A DNA stretch of 64,000 nucleotides from positions 1,302,001 to 1,366,000 of the forward strand of contig NZ_CP023692.1 in the NCBI RefSeq assembly GCF_008704935.1, read 5' to 3'. A program made the translations under genes and the position numbers. The notes beneath the pieces are model-generated. The model was not told where the DNA came from. It made no database searches and was given only the letters and a program-made list of their open reading frames with translations. Shown one piece after another: positions 40,791 to 50,875 of the stretch (position 1 is its first letter; each line of letters begins with the position of its first letter). The stretch comes from Streptomyces vinaceus (lineage in GTDB: Bacteria; Actinomycetota; Actinomycetes; Streptomycetales; Streptomycetaceae).

Positions 40791-42962
40791 CTAGTCGGCG
40801 TACGTCTCGCCGCGCTCGGCCTTCGCGACGAGCGAGGCCGGCGGGGTGAACCGCTCGCCGTACTCGGCGGCCAGCTCACGGGAGCGGGCGACGAAGCCCG
40901 CCAGGCCGCCCTCGTAGCCGTTGATGTACTGGATGACACCGCCGGTCCAGGCCGGGAAGCCGATGCCCATGATGGAGCCGATGTTGGCGTCGGCGATCGA
41001 GGTCAGGACGCCCTCGTCGAGGCAGCGGACGGTGTCCAGGGCCTCGGAGAAGAGCATCCGCTCCTTCATGTCCTCGAAGGGGATCTCCGCGTCCGGCTTG
41101 GCGAAGTGCTCGCGCAGGCCCGGCCAGATGCCGGCGCGCTTGCCGCTCTCGTCGTACTCGTAGAAGCCGGCCCCGCCGCTGCGGCCGGGGCGCCCGAAGT
41201 CGTCGACCATCCGGTCGATGACGGCGTCCGCGGGGTGCGCGGTCCACGAGCGGCCCTCGGCCTCGAAGGCCTTGCGGGTCTCGTTGCGGATCTTGCGCGG
41301 GAGGGTCAGGGTGAGCTCGTCCATCAGGGAGAGCACCTTGGCCGGGTAGCCGGCCTGCGCCGCGGCCTGCTCGACGGAGGCGGGCTCGATGCCCTCGCCG
41401 ACCATCGCCACGCCCTCGTTGATGAACTGGCCGATGACGCGCGAGGTGAAGAAGCCGCGCGAGTCGTTGACCACGATCGGGGTCTTGTTGATCTGCCGTA
41501 CGAGGTCGAAGGCGCGGGCGATCGCCTCCTCGCCGGTGCGCTCGCCCTTGATGATCTCCACGAGCGGCATCTTGTCGACGGGCGAGAAGAAGTGCAGCCC
41601 GATGAAGTCCGCCGGGCGCGAAACCCCCTCCGCCAGGCCCGTGATGGGCAGCGTGGAGGTGTTGGAGCACAGCAGCGCGTCGGGGGCGATGACGTCCTGG
41701 ACCTCCTGGAACACCTTGTGCTTGAGGGAGGTGTCCTCGAAGACGGCCTCGATGACGGCGTCGCAGCCCGCCAGGTCGGCGGCTTCGGCGGTCGGGGTGA
41801 TCCGGGCCAGCAGCTCGGCGCGCTGGGCCTCGGTGCTGCGGCCGCGGGAGACGGCCTTGTCGAGCAGCTTCTCGGAGTACGTCTTGCCCTTGGCGGCGGC
41901 CTCGGCGGTGACGTCCTTCAGGACCACCTCGATGCCCGCGCGGGCGCAGGAGTACGCGATGCCCGCTCCCATCATGCCGGCGCCGAGGACGGCCACCTTG
42001 GTGACCTTGCGCGGCGGGACGCCCTGGGGGCGGCTGCGGCCGGCGTTGACGGCCTGGAGGTCGAGGAAGAACGCCTGGATCATGTTCTTGGCGGTCTGGC
42101 CGGTGACCAGCTCGGTGAAGTACCGGGCCTCGATGGTCAGCGCGGTCTCGAAGTCCACCTGGGCGCCCTCGACGGCGCAGGCCAGGATATTGCGCGGGGC
42201 CGGGTACGGGGCCCCGTTCAGCTGCTTCTTCAAGTTGGCCGGGAAGGCCGGGAGGTTGGCGGCGAACTTCGGGTTCGACGGGGTGCCGCCCGGAATCCGG
42301 TAGCCGGGCTGGTCCCAGGGCTGCTTCGACTCGGGGTTGGCGTCGATGAAGGCGCGGGCCTTGGCCAGCATCTCCTCGGGGGTGGCCGCCAGTTCGTGGA
42401 CGAGGCCGTTGTCGAGGGCGCGCTGCGGGTTGTACTGGGTGCCCTGGAGCAGGACCTTGAGGAGCGCGTCGGCGATGCCCATCAGGCGCACGGTACGGGT
42501 GAGTCCGCCGCCCGCCGGGAGCAGGCCGAGGGTGACCTCGGGCAGACCGATCTTGGAGCCGGGGGCGTCGAGGGCGACGCGGTGGTGGGAGGCGAGGCAG
42601 ATCTCGTAACCGCCGCCGAGGGCCGCGCCGTTGATGGCGGCGACGACGGGCTTGCCGAGGGTCTCGATGCGGCGCAGGGAGCGCTTGATCTCGGTGCCGG
42701 TGTCGAAGGCGAGCTGCGCGTCCTCGGGGCGCAGCCGGATCATGTCCTTGAGGTCGCCGCCCGCGAAGAAGGTCTTCTTGGCGGAGGTGTAGATGATGCC
42801 GCGGATGGAGTCCTTCTCGGCCTCGGCGCGGTCGGCGACGGCCGCGATGGAGTCCTTGAAGGCCTGGTTCATCGTGTTGGCGGACTGGCCCGGGTCGTCG
42901 AGGGTGAGGGTGACGACGCCGGTCTCGTCCTGTTCCCAGCGGATCGTGGTGGACTCGCTCAT
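40791..42962 (-). CDS. Fatty acid oxidation multifunctional enzyme (enoyl-CoA hydratase/3-hydroxyacyl-CoA dehydrogenase, FadJ/FadB-like)
   Basis: 723 residues. N-terminal crotonase domain with FAGGDLKDM, NGAALGGGYEICLA and the catalytic Glu in GLPEVTLGLLPAGGG; the NAD domain begins VAVLGAGMMGAGIAYSCARAG and contains SNTSTLPIT and the HFFSPVDKMPLVEII segment with the catalytic His; a second dehydrogenase C-terminal domain follows. It catalyses steps two and three of beta-oxidation and is last in a five-gene operon, 58 bp after the thiolase. Confidence 0.95.
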   Translation of the reverse strand: MSESTTIRWEQDETGVVTLTLDDPGQSANTMNQAFKDSIAAVADRAEAEKDSIRGIIYTSAKKTFFAGGDLKDMIRLRPEDAQLAFDTGTEIKRSLRRIETLGKPVVAAINGAALGGGYEICLASHHRVALDAPGSKIGLPEVTLGLLPAGGGLTRTVRLMGIADALLKVLLQGTQYNPQRALDNGLVHELAATPEEMLAKARAFIDANPESKQPWDQPGYRIPGGTPSNPKFAANLPAFPANLKKQLNGAPYPAPRNILACAVEGAQVDFETALTIEARYFTELVTGQTAKNMIQAFFLDLQAVNAGRSRPQGVPPRKVTKVAVLGAGMMGAGIAYSCARAGIEVVLKDVTAEAAAKGKTYSEKLLDKAVSRGRSTEAQRAELLARITPTAEAADLAGCDAVIEAVFEDTSLKHKVFQEVQDVIAPDALLCSNTSTLPITGLAEGVSRPADFIGLHFFSPVDKMPLVEIIKGERTGEEAIARAFDLVRQINKTPIVVNDSRGFFTSRVIGQFINEGVAMVGEGIEPASVEQAAAQAGYPAKVLSLMDELTLTLPRKIRNETRKAFEAEGRSWTAHPADAVIDRMVDDFGRPGRSGGAGFYEYDESGKRAGIWPGLREHFAKPDAEIPFEDMKERMLFSEALDTVRCLDEGVLTSIADANIGSIMGIGFPAWTGGVIQYINGYEGGLAGFVARSRELAAEYGERFTPPASLVAKAERGETYAD

Positions 42963-43020
42963 GTTTCTCGCTACTTCCGTGTCGGATCAGAGAGGAGGTC
43001 TGGGGTGTGCAGGACGGGGT

Positions 43021-44235
43021 TCAGAGGCGTTCGACGATGGTCGCGACACCCATGCCGCCACCGACGCAGAGGGTGACGAGCCCGTAGCGCTTGTCCTGGC
43101 GCTCCAGTTCGTCGATGACCGTGCCGAGCAGCATCGCGCCGGTGGCGCCGAGGGGGTGGCCGAGCGCGATGGAGCCGCCGTTGACGTTGACCCGGTCGAG
43201 GGTGATGCCCATGTCCTTGACGAAGCGCAGGACGACGCCGGCGAAGGCCTCGTTCATCTCGATCAGGTCGATGTCGTCGATGGTCAGGCCCGCCTTGGCG
43301 AGGGCCTTGCGGGTGGCGGGGGCGGGGCCGGTGAGCATGATGGTGGGCTCGGAGCCGGAGACGGCGGCCGAGACGATCCGGGCGCGGGGCGCGAGGCCAT
43401 TGCGTTCGCCGGCCTCGCGGGTGCCGATGGCGACGAGCGAGGCGCCGTCGACGATGCCGGAGGAGTTGCCCGCGTGGTGGACGTGGTCGATCTTCTCGAT
43501 CCAGTGGTACTTCTGCAGGGCGACGGCGTCGAAGCCGCCGAGGTCGCCGATGTCCGCGAAGGACGGCTTGAGCTTCGCGAGGGTGTCGGCGGTGGTACCG
43601 GGGCGGACGAACTCCTCCTGGTCCAGGACGACCAGGCCGTTGCGGTCGGTCACCGGGACGACGGACTTCGCGAAGCGGCCCTCCTTGATGGCGGTGGCCG
43701 CGCGCTCCTGGGAGAGCGCCGCGTACTCGTCGACGTCGCGCCGGGAGAAGCCCTCGATGGTGGCGATGAGGTCGGCGCCGATGCCCTGCGGGACGAAGCC
43801 GGTGTCCCAGTTGGTCATCGGGTCGTTGAACCAGGCGCCGCCGTCGGAGGCCATGGGGACGCGGGACATCGACTCCACGCCGCCCGCGAGGACCAGGTCC
43901 TCCCAGCCGGAGCGGACCTTGGCGGCGGCCATGTTGACGGCCTCCAGGCCGGAGGCGCAGAAGCGGTTCTCCTGTACACCGGCCACCGTGTCCGGGAGTC
44001 CGGCGGCGATGGCCGCGATGCGGGCGATGTCGGAGCCCTGGTCGCCGACCGGGCCGACGACGCCGAGGACGATGTCGTCGATGGTGGCGGGGTCGAGGCC
44101 GGGGTTGCGCTCGCGCAGGGCGTCGATGAGGCCGACGACGAGGTCGATCGGCTTGGTGCCGTGCAGGGCGCCGTTGGCCTTGCCGCGGCCGCGCGGCGTG
44201 CGGATCGCGTCGTATACGTACGCTTCGGTGCTCAC
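43021..44235 (-). CDS. Acetyl-CoA acyltransferase (thiolase, FadA-type)
   Basis: 404 residues. Nucleophile Cys in [11 protein letters not shown] (C93), active-site [21 protein letters not shown] with its His, and C-terminal CVGGGMG with the second Cys. It cleaves 3-ketoacyl-CoA, completing beta-oxidation with the adjacent FadJ-like protein. 28 bp separate it from the upstream acyl-CoA dehydrogenase, so co-transcription is expected. Confidence 0.95.
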   Translation of the reverse strand: MSTEAYVYDAIRTPRGRGKANGALHGTKPIDLVVGLIDALRERNPGLDPATIDDIVLGVVGPVGDQGSDIARIAAIAAGLPDTVAGVQENRFCASGLEAVNMAAAKVRSGWEDLVLAGGVESMSRVPMASDGGAWFNDPMTNWDTGFVPQGIGADLIATIEGFSRRDVDEYAALSQERAATAIKEGRFAKSVVPVTDRNGLVVLDQEEFVRPGTTADTLAKLKPSFADIGDLGGFDAVALQKYHWIEKIDHVHHAGNSSGIVDGASLVAIGTREAGERNGLAPRARIVSAAVSGSEPTIMLTGPAPATRKALAKAGLTIDDIDLIEMNEAFAGVVLRFVKDMGITLDRVNVNGGSIALGHPLGATGAMLLGTVIDELERQDKRYGLVTLCVGGGMGVATIVERL

Positions 44236-44263
44236 TGGTCAAGCCTTTCGGGGAGGTCGGGCA

Positions 44264-45406
44264 TTAGCCGAGGAGGGAGCGGCCGATGATCTCTTTCATG
44301 ATCTCGGTCGTGCCGCCGTAGATGGTCTGGATGCGGCCGTCGGTGAAGGCGCGTGCGACCCGGTACTCGCTCATGTAGCCGTAACCGCCGTGCAGTTGCA
44401 GGCACCGGTCGGCGACGCGCTTCTGGAGCTCGGTCGCCCACCACTTGGCCATCGAGGCGTGGACGTGGTCCAGCTCGCCGTTGGAGTGGTCGACGATGCA
44501 GCGGTCCAGGAAGGTGCGGGTGACGGCGCACTCGGTGGCCATCTCCGCTATCTCGAAGCGGATGTGCTGGAGCTTGGAGAGCGGCCGCCCGAAGGCCTCG
44601 CGCTCCTTCACGTACGTCGTGGTGATCTCCAGCAGGTGTTCGGCGGCGGCGATGCCGGCCATCGCGATGCCCATCCGCTCCTGCGCGAGATTGGTCATCA
44701 GGTGGACGAAGGCCCCGTTCAGCTCGCCGAGCAGGTTCTCCTTCGGGACGCGTACGTCGTGGAAGAACAGCTCGGCGGTGTCCTGCGCCTTCTGGCCGAT
44801 CTTGTCGAGGTTGCGGCCGCGTTCGAAGCCCTCCGCGCCGCGCTCGACGACCAGCAGCGACAGGCCGTGCGCGCCGCCCTCGGGGGTGGTCCTGGCGACG
44901 ACGACGACCAGGTCGGCCAGGATGCCGTTGGAGATGAAGGTCTTGGAGCCGTTGAGCACCCAGTGGTCGCCCCGGTCCTCGGCGCTGGTCCGGATCCCCT
45001 GGAGGTCGGAGCCCGCGCCCGGCTCGGTCATGGCGATGGCGGTGATGGTCTCGCCGGAGCAGAAGCCGGGCAGCCAGCGCCGCTTCTGCTCCTCGGTGGC
45101 CAGCGAGGTCAGGTAGGGGCCGATGATGTCGTTGTGCAGGCCGATCGCGAGTCCGGCGGCGCCCGCCCGGGTGAACTCCTCGGCGATCACGGCCGCGTAG
45201 CGGAAGTCGGTGTTCCCGCCGCCCCCGTACTCCTCCGGGACGGCCAGGCCCAGCAGGCCCTGTCGGCCCGCGGCCCGCCAGGCCTCACGGCTGACGATGC
45301 CGTCCTTCTCCCACTGGTCGTAGTGCGGCAGCACCTCCTTGGTGAGGAAGGTGCGCACGGTCTCGCGGAACGCCTCGTGGTCGGCGTCGAAGATGCGGCG
45401 TTGCAT
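44264..45406 (-). CDS. Acyl-CoA dehydrogenase
   Basis: 380-residue FAD enzyme making the first oxidation of beta-oxidation. FAD/substrate motifs are [25 protein letters not shown] and [23 protein letters not shown]; the catalytic Glu position in the final segment reads [17 protein letters not shown] (E of GGTTEI). GTG/ATG start 45406 lies 9 bp after the stop of the LLM oxidoreductase gene; second-to-third gene spacing implies one transcript. Confidence 0.93.
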   Translation of the reverse strand: MQRRIFDADHEAFRETVRTFLTKEVLPHYDQWEKDGIVSREAWRAAGRQGLLGLAVPEEYGGGGNTDFRYAAVIAEEFTRAGAAGLAIGLHNDIIGPYLTSLATEEQKRRWLPGFCSGETITAIAMTEPGAGSDLQGIRTSAEDRGDHWVLNGSKTFISNGILADLVVVVARTTPEGGAHGLSLLVVERGAEGFERGRNLDKIGQKAQDTAELFFHDVRVPKENLLGELNGAFVHLMTNLAQERMGIAMAGIAAAEHLLEITTTYVKEREAFGRPLSKLQHIRFEIAEMATECAVTRTFLDRCIVDHSNGELDHVHASMAKWWATELQKRVADRCLQLHGGYGYMSEYRVARAFTDGRIQTIYGGTTEIMKEIIGRSLLG

Positions 45407-45415
45407 CGGGGCCTC

Positions 45416-46441
45416 CTAGAGCCAGCTCTTGACGGTTTCGATCAGCCGGGCCGGCTCGGCTCCGACGGGTGTGACGTTGAGCATCGTGACGCCCGCCTCC
45501 CGGAAGGCCTCGACGCGCTCGCGCACGTAGCCCTCCGGCCCGCACAAGGTCATGAGCTCGCAGAACTCGTCCGGTACGGCGGCCGCGGCGTCGCGCTTGC
45601 GGCCGGAGAGGTAGAGCTCCTGGATCTTGCGGGCCTCCTCCCCGTACCCGTAGGCGACGGCGAGGTCGTTGTAGAAGTTCTTGCCGACCGCGCCCATCCC
45701 CCCGACGTACAGGGCGATCTGCGGGCGCGCGAGGTCCCGTACGGCGGCCGCGTCCTCGCCGATCGCGAGCAGCCCGCCCGCCACGGTCTGCAGCGGGCCG
45801 AGCTCCGGGGAGCGCAGGGCGGCGCCCTCGGCGAGGGCGCTCCCCCACACCGCGTGGGCCTTCTCGGGCAGGAACAGGGTCGGCAGCCAGCCGTCGGCGA
45901 TCTCGGCCGTCATCCGCACGTTGGCCGGTCCGAGCGAGGCGATGTAGACGGGGACCGCGTCGCGGACCGGCCGGGTCAGGATCTTCAGCGGCTTGCCGTG
46001 CCGGCCGCCCTTCCCGGGCGGCAGCGGCATGTCGGTGATGCCGTGGTGGTCGATGGTCTCGCGGCGCCAGATCCGGCGGCACAGCTCGACCGTCTCGCGG
46101 GTCCGCCCGATCGGCCTGTCGTACGGCTTGCCGTGCCAGCCCTCGACGACCTGCGGGCCGGAGGCACCGAGGCCCAGCAGCGCACGGCCACCGGAGATCG
46201 CGTCGAGTCCGGCGGCCGTCTGCGCGACGAGGGCCGGGGTGCGCGAGTACACGTTGAGGATGGCCGAGCCGATCTTCATCCGCTCGGTGCGTGCGGCGAG
46301 GTAGCCCATGATCGTCGGGGAGTCGAAGCCCCAGGCCTCGGCGACCCACACGGCGTCGAGCCCGGCCGCCTCCAGCGCCGCCGCCTCGTCGGCGGCCCGG
46401 CGCGGGTCCCCGGCGTAGTCGAGCATCATGGACAGTTCCAT
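45416..46441 (-). CDS. LLM class (F420- or flavin-dependent) oxidoreductase
   Basis: 341-residue luciferase-like TIM barrel of the mycobacterial F420-dependent type: [77 protein letters not shown] 46441 overlaps the CoA-transferase stop by one base (TGATG). Inside a beta-oxidation operon it might reduce or oxidise an acyl-CoA-linked or terpenoid intermediate; the exact reaction is unknown. Confidence 0.85.
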   Translation of the reverse strand: MELSMMLDYAGDPRRAADEAAALEAAGLDAVWVAEAWGFDSPTIMGYLAARTERMKIGSAILNVYSRTPALVAQTAAGLDAISGGRALLGLGASGPQVVEGWHGKPYDRPIGRTRETVELCRRIWRRETIDHHGITDMPLPPGKGGRHGKPLKILTRPVRDAVPVYIASLGPANVRMTAEIADGWLPTLFLPEKAHAVWGSALAEGAALRSPELGPLQTVAGGLLAIGEDAAAVRDLARPQIALYVGGMGAVGKNFYNDLAVAYGYGEEARKIQELYLSGRKRDAAAAVPDEFCELMTLCGPEGYVRERVEAFREAGVTMLNVTPVGAEPARLIETVKSWL

Positions 46442-47619
46442 CAGACCTCTTTCGGGAGCAGGGCCGGTACGTCCCAGTCGCGGGCCACGGATGCGGTGTG
46501 CGCGCCGGGCTGGGCGGGACCCGAGGTGACCGCGGCCGGCGTGGCCGAGAACCGGGGCGCGGGGGCGGGCTGGGTGATCCCGCCGAAGTCGGTGAACGTG
46601 GCACGGGCGGCGAGGTGCGGGTGGAGCGGCGCCTCGCCCAGGGACAGCACCGGTGCCACGCAGGCGTCGGAGCCCTCGAAGACCTCCGTCCACTCCTGGC
46701 GCGTACGGGACTTGAAGCGGGCGGCGACGGCCTCGCGGAGCTCGCCCCAGCGGGCCAGGTCCTTGCGGGCGGGAGCCTGCTCCTTGATGCCGAGCAGCTC
46801 CGTGAAGGTGTCGTAGAACTGCTGCTCCAGCGCGCCCACCGCCATGTACCCGCCGTCGGAAGTCTCGTACGTGCCGTAGAACGGGCAGCCGCCGTCGAGG
46901 AGGTTGGCCCCGCGCCGGTCCTGCCAGCCGCCGGCCGCCATCATGCCGTGGATCATGGCGGTCAGGTGGGCGGTGCCGTCGACGATGGCCGCGTCGACGA
47001 CCTGACCGGCGCCGCCGGGGGTGCGGGCGTGCTGGAGGGCCGCCAGGACGCCGATGACCAGGTAGAGGGAGCCGCCCGCGTAGTCCCCGACGAGGTTGGC
47101 GGGGACGGCCGGCGGCTCCCCCGGGTTGCCGATCATGCCGAGGGCGCCGGTGACGGCGATGTACGCGATGTCGTGCCCGGCGGTGTGCGCGAGGGGACCG
47201 TCCTGGCCCCAGCCGGTCATCCGGCCGTAGACCAGCTTCGGGTTGCGGGCGTGGCACGCGGCGGGTCCGACCCCGAGCCGCTCGGCGACGCCGGGGCGGA
47301 AGCCCTCGATCAGCACGTCGGCCCGCTCGACGAGGTCCAGCACGCGGGCGGGCCCCTCGGCGGACTTCAGGTCGACCAGGACGGAGCGCTTGCCGCGGTT
47401 GGTGACGTCGTACGCGGGGTCGACCGCGAGGGCGCCGCCGCCGGGCCGGTCCACCCGTACGACATCGGCGCCCAGGTCGGCGAGGAGCATGGCGGCGAAC
47501 GGGCCGGGGCCGATGCCCGCCAGTTCGACGACGCGCACGCCCGCGAGCGGGCCGCCGCCGGGTCTGCCGGGTCCCCCGGGGGTGCCCGGCCCGTCGGGCA
47601 CGTTCCCTGTCACTGCCAT
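46441..47619 (-). CDS. CaiB/BaiF family CoA transferase, alpha-methylacyl-CoA racemase-like
   Basis: 392 residues. The N-terminal [33 protein letters not shown] and [36 protein letters not shown] match racemases of this family (MCR/AMACR) more than formyl-CoA transferases; the His and Asp of the racemase pair would be in AGHDIAY and NLVGDYAGG. It opens the operon and would let branched (2-methyl) acyl-CoAs enter beta-oxidation. It is preceded by a promoter whose spacer is a perfect palindrome. Confidence 0.88.
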   Translation of the reverse strand: MAVTGNVPDGPGTPGGPGRPGGGPLAGVRVVELAGIGPGPFAAMLLADLGADVVRVDRPGGGALAVDPAYDVTNRGKRSVLVDLKSAEGPARVLDLVERADVLIEGFRPGVAERLGVGPAACHARNPKLVYGRMTGWGQDGPLAHTAGHDIAYIAVTGALGMIGNPGEPPAVPANLVGDYAGGSLYLVIGVLAALQHARTPGGAGQVVDAAIVDGTAHLTAMIHGMMAAGGWQDRRGANLLDGGCPFYGTYETSDGGYMAVGALEQQFYDTFTELLGIKEQAPARKDLARWGELREAVAARFKSRTRQEWTEVFEGSDACVAPVLSLGEAPLHPHLAARATFTDFGGITQPAPAPRFSATPAAVTSGPAQPGAHTASVARDWDVPALLPKEV

Positions 47620-47655
47620 CGAGCCCCCAGCGTCCGTAGCATCCGTGGCGCGCCA

Positions 47656-47668
47656 TTGTGTGACACAA
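47656..47668. promoter_or_regulatory. Palindrome TTGTGT-G-ACACAA in the CoA-transferase leader
   Basis: Perfect 6-bp arms, single central base, about 37 bases before the start codon and downstream of the predicted transcription start; a possible second repressor site. Confidence 0.45.
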
Positions 47669-47685
47669 CTGATGTAACACCAGCG

Positions 47686-47714
47686 ATGCTAGGAACGCGT
47701 TCCACTCAGCACAA
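47686..47714 (-). promoter_or_regulatory. Promoter and palindromic operator of the five-gene fatty-acid operon
   Basis: Minus strand: TTGTGC (-35, 47714-47709), 17-base spacer, TAGCAT (-10, 47691-47686). The spacer contains perfect palindrome GGAACGCGTTCC (47692-47703), the size and place expected for a TetR-type repressor of acyl-CoA catabolism. No TetR gene is in the window. Confidence 0.7.
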
Positions 47715-47724
47715 GAGCAACCGC

Positions 47725-48141
47725 TTAGCCGGTTGGCGCGTTTCGCGCCGCGGAGCCCTCCTCCAGCCGCGCGTCGAGCTCCTTGACGTGCCGCTTGAGG
47801 GCGACCGTCCGGTAGCTCTCCTCCACCCACTCGCACAGCACGTCGAGGGCCGGGGCCCCCTTCACCCCGAGCGGTACGAACACCCAGCCGGCCCGCCCCA
47901 GCCCGTACCCGGTGGGCTCCGCCCCCGGCGCGGCCATGGCGTGGCCGTGCAGCGCCTCGTCCTTGAGCTTCACCGAGAGCCCGGGCGACTGCGGGCCGTC
48001 GAGGCCGCCGAGGAAGACGAAGATCTTCTTGTTGACCTTCACCACGCAGTCCTCGGGCCCCCAGGGAAACTCCATCACGGCCTCCGGCAGCCCCTGGGCG
48101 AACTCCCGCACCGCCTCCCACTTGCGCACCGCGGCCTTCAT
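47725..48141 (-). CDS. MmcQ/YjbR family (DUF-type double-wing DNA-binding fold) protein
   Basis: 138 residues starting MKAAVRKWEAVREFAQGLP at ATG 48141 with GGGAGG six bases upstream. The MmcQ/YjbR features EFPWGPEDCVVKVNKKIFVFLG and the C-terminal VLCEWVEESYRTVALKRHVKELDARL are clear. The family is widespread, with a CyaY-like fold and no established role. Longer upstream frame lacks family sequence. Confidence 0.85.
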   Translation of the reverse strand: MKAAVRKWEAVREFAQGLPEAVMEFPWGPEDCVVKVNKKIFVFLGGLDGPQSPGLSVKLKDEALHGHAMAAPGAEPTGYGLGRAGWVFVPLGVKGAPALDVLCEWVEESYRTVALKRHVKELDARLEEGSAARNAPTG

Positions 48142-48312
48142 CGACGCCTCCCTCACCACGAGCCCGCACCCGCCCGCACGGACGGTCCCCGCCCACGCTA
48201 GCCGCGCCCGCCGACACGCGGCGGCCGACGGGTCCGGGGTCCGGGGGCGCTGTTCTGCGCGGGCCGGGTGCGGGTTAGCCTCAGCCACCGACTGGAGTGG
48301 GGTGAAGCCGTG

Positions 48313-49656
48313 ATGGACGAAGAGGTTCGGCGGGCTGACGGGGCCACGGGGCACGGAACGGACCGGGATCGAGACCTGTCACGGGACGGGGACCAGGACC
48401 GGGAACCGGGCCGGGACCAGGACCGGGAACCGGGCAGGGACCAGGAACCGGGCCGGGACCAGGACCGGGAAGCGGGCCGGCGACGGGAACGCCCTTACGA
48501 CGTGGTGCTGTTCGGCGCGACCGGCTTCGTCGGCGCCCTCACCGCCGAGTACCTCGCCGCGCACGCCCCCGCCGGCTGCCGGTGGGCGCTCGCTGGGCGC
48601 GACCTCGGCAAGCTGGAGCGGCTGCGCGAGCGGCTGACCGCGCTCCACCCCGGCTGCGCCTCGCTGCCGCTGCTGCGCGCGGACGCCGCGGACCCGACGG
48701 CCGTACGGGAACTGGCCGCCTCCACCCGGGTCCTCGCCACGACCGTGGGACCGTACGTCCTGTACGGGGCGGAGCTGGTCGCCGCCTGCGCCGCGGCGGG
48801 CACGGACTACGTGGACCTCACCGGCGAGCCGGAGTTCGTGGACCGGATGTACGTCGAGCACGACGCCCGGGCCCGGGAAACGGGCGCGCGGCTGGTGCAC
48901 GCCTGCGGCTTCGACTCGATCCCGGCCGACCTCGGCGCGTACTTCACGGTGGGGCAGCTCCCCGAGGGCGCCGCGCTGCGGGTGGACGGGTTCATGCGGT
49001 CCAACGCCACCTTCTCCGGCGGAACGCTGGCCTCCGCCCTCACCGCCATGGGTCGCGGACCGCAGACCCTGGCGGCGGCGCGGGAGCGCCGGCTGCACGA
49101 GCCCCGGCTGCCCGGGCGACGCGTGCGCGGACCCCTGGGCGCGCCGCGGTTCAGCCGGGAGACCGGCACGTGGGCGCTCCCGCTGCCGACCCTGGACCAC
49201 CGCGTCGTGACCCGCTCGGCGGCCGCGCTGGAGCGGTACGGGCCGGACTTCCGCTACCGGCAGTACGCCTCGGTGAAGCACCTCCCGGTCGCCGTGGGCG
49301 GCGCGGCGGCGGTCGGCGGGGCGGTGGCCCTGGCACAGCTCCCGGCGGCGCGGCGGTGGCTGATGGGCCGCTGGGAGGCGGGCCAGGGCCCGGACGCGGA
49401 GCGTCGGGCGCGCAGCTGGTTCACGGTGCGCTTCGTGGGGGAGGGCGGCGGCCGCCGCGTGTTCACCGAGGTCTCGGGCGGCGACCCGGGCTACGGGGAG
49501 ACCGCCAAGATGCTGGCGGAGTCCGCGCTGTGCCTCGCGTACGACGCCCTGCCCGACCGGGCCGGCCAGCTCACCACGGCGGTGGCGATGGGCGACGCCC
49601 TGCTGGACCGGCTCCAGAAGGCGGGGATCCGTTTCCGGGTGGCCTCGGCCCGCTGA
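48313..49656 (+). CDS. Saccharopine dehydrogenase-like oxidoreductase (trans-acting enoyl reductase family)
   Basis: 447 residues from ATG 48313. After a strange acidic/basic N-terminus of ~60 residues made of REPGRDQD-type repeats, the Rossmann domain starts YDVVLFGATGFVGALTAEYLA and continues with TTVGPYVLYGAELVAACAAAGTDYVDLTGE and ACGFDSIPADLGAYF, the pattern of mycobacterial Rv2449c/Rv2953-like reductases. A hydrophobic segment VAVGGAAAVGGAVALAQL lies near the C-terminal third. TAGCCT ~33 bp upstream could be its -10. The repeat-encoded N-terminus is probably not required. Confidence 0.85.
   Translation: MDEEVRRADGATGHGTDRDRDLSRDGDQDREPGRDQDREPGRDQEPGRDQDREAGRRRERPYDVVLFGATGFVGALTAEYLAAHAPAGCRWALAGRDLGKLERLRERLTALHPGCASLPLLRADAADPTAVRELAASTRVLATTVGPYVLYGAELVAACAAAGTDYVDLTGEPEFVDRMYVEHDARARETGARLVHACGFDSIPADLGAYFTVGQLPEGAALRVDGFMRSNATFSGGTLASALTAMGRGPQTLAAARERRLHEPRLPGRRVRGPLGAPRFSRETGTWALPLPTLDHRVVTRSAAALERYGPDFRYRQYASVKHLPVAVGGAAAVGGAVALAQLPAARRWLMGRWEAGQGPDAERRARSWFTVRFVGEGGGRRVFTEVSGGDPGYGETAKMLAESALCLAYDALPDRAGQLTTAVAMGDALLDRLQKAGIRFRVASAR
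48389..48478 (+). repeat. In-frame minisatellite (24/24/18/24 bp units)
   Basis: Four head-to-tail units each beginning GGGACCAGG: 48389-48412, 48413-48436, 48437-48454 (one 6-bp deletion) and 48455-48478. All unit lengths are multiples of three, so changes in copy number keep the reading frame of the reductase gene. Confidence 0.9.
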
Positions 49657-49668
49657 ACCGGCCGCCGC

Positions 49669-50346
49669 TCAGGAGGCCTCGCGCAGGGCCCGTCGGCAGA
49701 GCGAGTCGGCGTGCCGGGTGGACTCGGGGATCCGGAAGCGGGGGCTCAGCGCCAGGGCGTGGGCACAGGCGTTGTCGAGCGAGATGCGGTGGCCGACCGA
49801 GACGTACACCGGCTTGATCCCGTCCTGCGTGCGCAGCGCCCGGCCGACGACGGCCCCGTCGGCCGCGACCAGCGCGGCGGCGTCACCGCGCCGGGCGCCG
49901 GGCTCCTCGTACGTGAACGTGAAGGGGTTCTTCGCCACCCCCATGCTCGGCAGCCCGGTGACGACCCCGAGGTGGCAGGCGAGACCGAAGCCGCGGGGGT
50001 GGGCGAGCCCGTACCCGTCGCAGACGACCAGGCCGGGGGCGGCGGTCAGCGATTCGAGGGCGGCCAGCACGGTGGGCAGCTCCCGGAAGGCGAGGAGTCC
50101 GGGCACGTAGGGGAAGCTGACGTGCCCGACGGCGGTCGCCTCCTCCACCACTTCCAAGGTGGCGGCGTCGAGGACGACGGCCGCGGCGGCGACCAGGTCG
50201 CGCTCGTCGTCGTAGGCGACGTCCACACCGGCGACCAGCCCGCGCCCGGGCGGCGGGCCCGCCTCGTCGAGCACCACGCTCTTGCGGAGTTCGTCCTGTA
50301 TCGCCCGGGCCTCGGCCTCGTCGGCGGGGGTCTTCACACTCGTCAT
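49669..50346 (-). CDS. nfi: Endonuclease V (deoxyinosine 3' endonuclease)
   Basis: 225 residues. Repairs deaminated adenine (inosine) in DNA. Catalytic landmarks: VAGVDVAYDD (metal Asp), VGHVSFPYVPGLLAFRELP with the YVPG wedge, VVCDGYGLAHPRGFGLACHLG (Asp and strand-separating region) and GVAKNPF. ATG 50346 chosen; upstream frame has no family sequence. It diverges from a YciI-like gene with only 25 bp between starts. Confidence 0.95.
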   Translation of the reverse strand: MTSVKTPADEAEARAIQDELRKSVVLDEAGPPPGRGLVAGVDVAYDDERDLVAAAAVVLDAATLEVVEEATAVGHVSFPYVPGLLAFRELPTVLAALESLTAAPGLVVCDGYGLAHPRGFGLACHLGVVTGLPSMGVAKNPFTFTYEEPGARRGDAAALVAADGAVVGRALRTQDGIKPVYVSVGHRISLDNACAHALALSPRFRIPESTRHADSLCRRALREAS

Positions 50347-50371
50347 GAGGTGCGAGAGTAGCCTGGCGATC

Positions 50372-50671
50372 ATGTTCGTCATGGAGCTCACGTACACCGC
50401 CCCCATCGAGGCCGTCGAGGACGAGCTGGACGCCCACATCGCGTGGCTGGACGGCTACTACGCCTCGGGCGTCTTCCTCGCCTCGGGCCGCAAGGTCCCG
50501 CGCGAGGGCGGCATCATCCTGGCCGCGGGCGTCTCGCGGGCGGAAGTCGAGCGCATCGCGGCGGAGGACCCCTTCGTCCTGGCCGGCGTCTGCGCGTACC
50601 GCATCACGGAGTTCATCGCGACGAAGACGTCGCCGGAGCTGGCCGGAGTACGGGAGAACCTGGCGGTCTAG
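50372..50671 (+). CDS. YciI-like protein
   Basis: 99-residue ferredoxin-like fold dimer: MFVMELTYTAPIEAVEDELDAHIAWLDGYYASGVFL, with the conserved His of AHIAWL and Asp of AEDPFVLAG that line the family active site. Function in cells is not settled. TAGCCT followed by seven bases and ATG indicates a leaderless transcript. Confidence 0.85.
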   Translation: MFVMELTYTAPIEAVEDELDAHIAWLDGYYASGVFLASGRKVPREGGIILAAGVSRAEVERIAAEDPFVLAGVCAYRITEFIATKTSPELAGVRENLAV

Positions 50672-50875
50672 TACGACCGCCGGCGCAATCCATGGGCGGG
50701 GGGAGCGAGGACATCGGCGTGGATCTCGACGGTGGTGCCGCGGTCCCTCGTCAAGCCCTTCCACCTTCGGCAGACGGAGGGCCTGCTGACCCGTGAGGCG
50801 GGCGTCCTGCGCCTCCTCGGTGCCACGGACGATCCCGCGGCCACCGAGCGGCCTGAGCTGGGGATTGGCGGCGGG

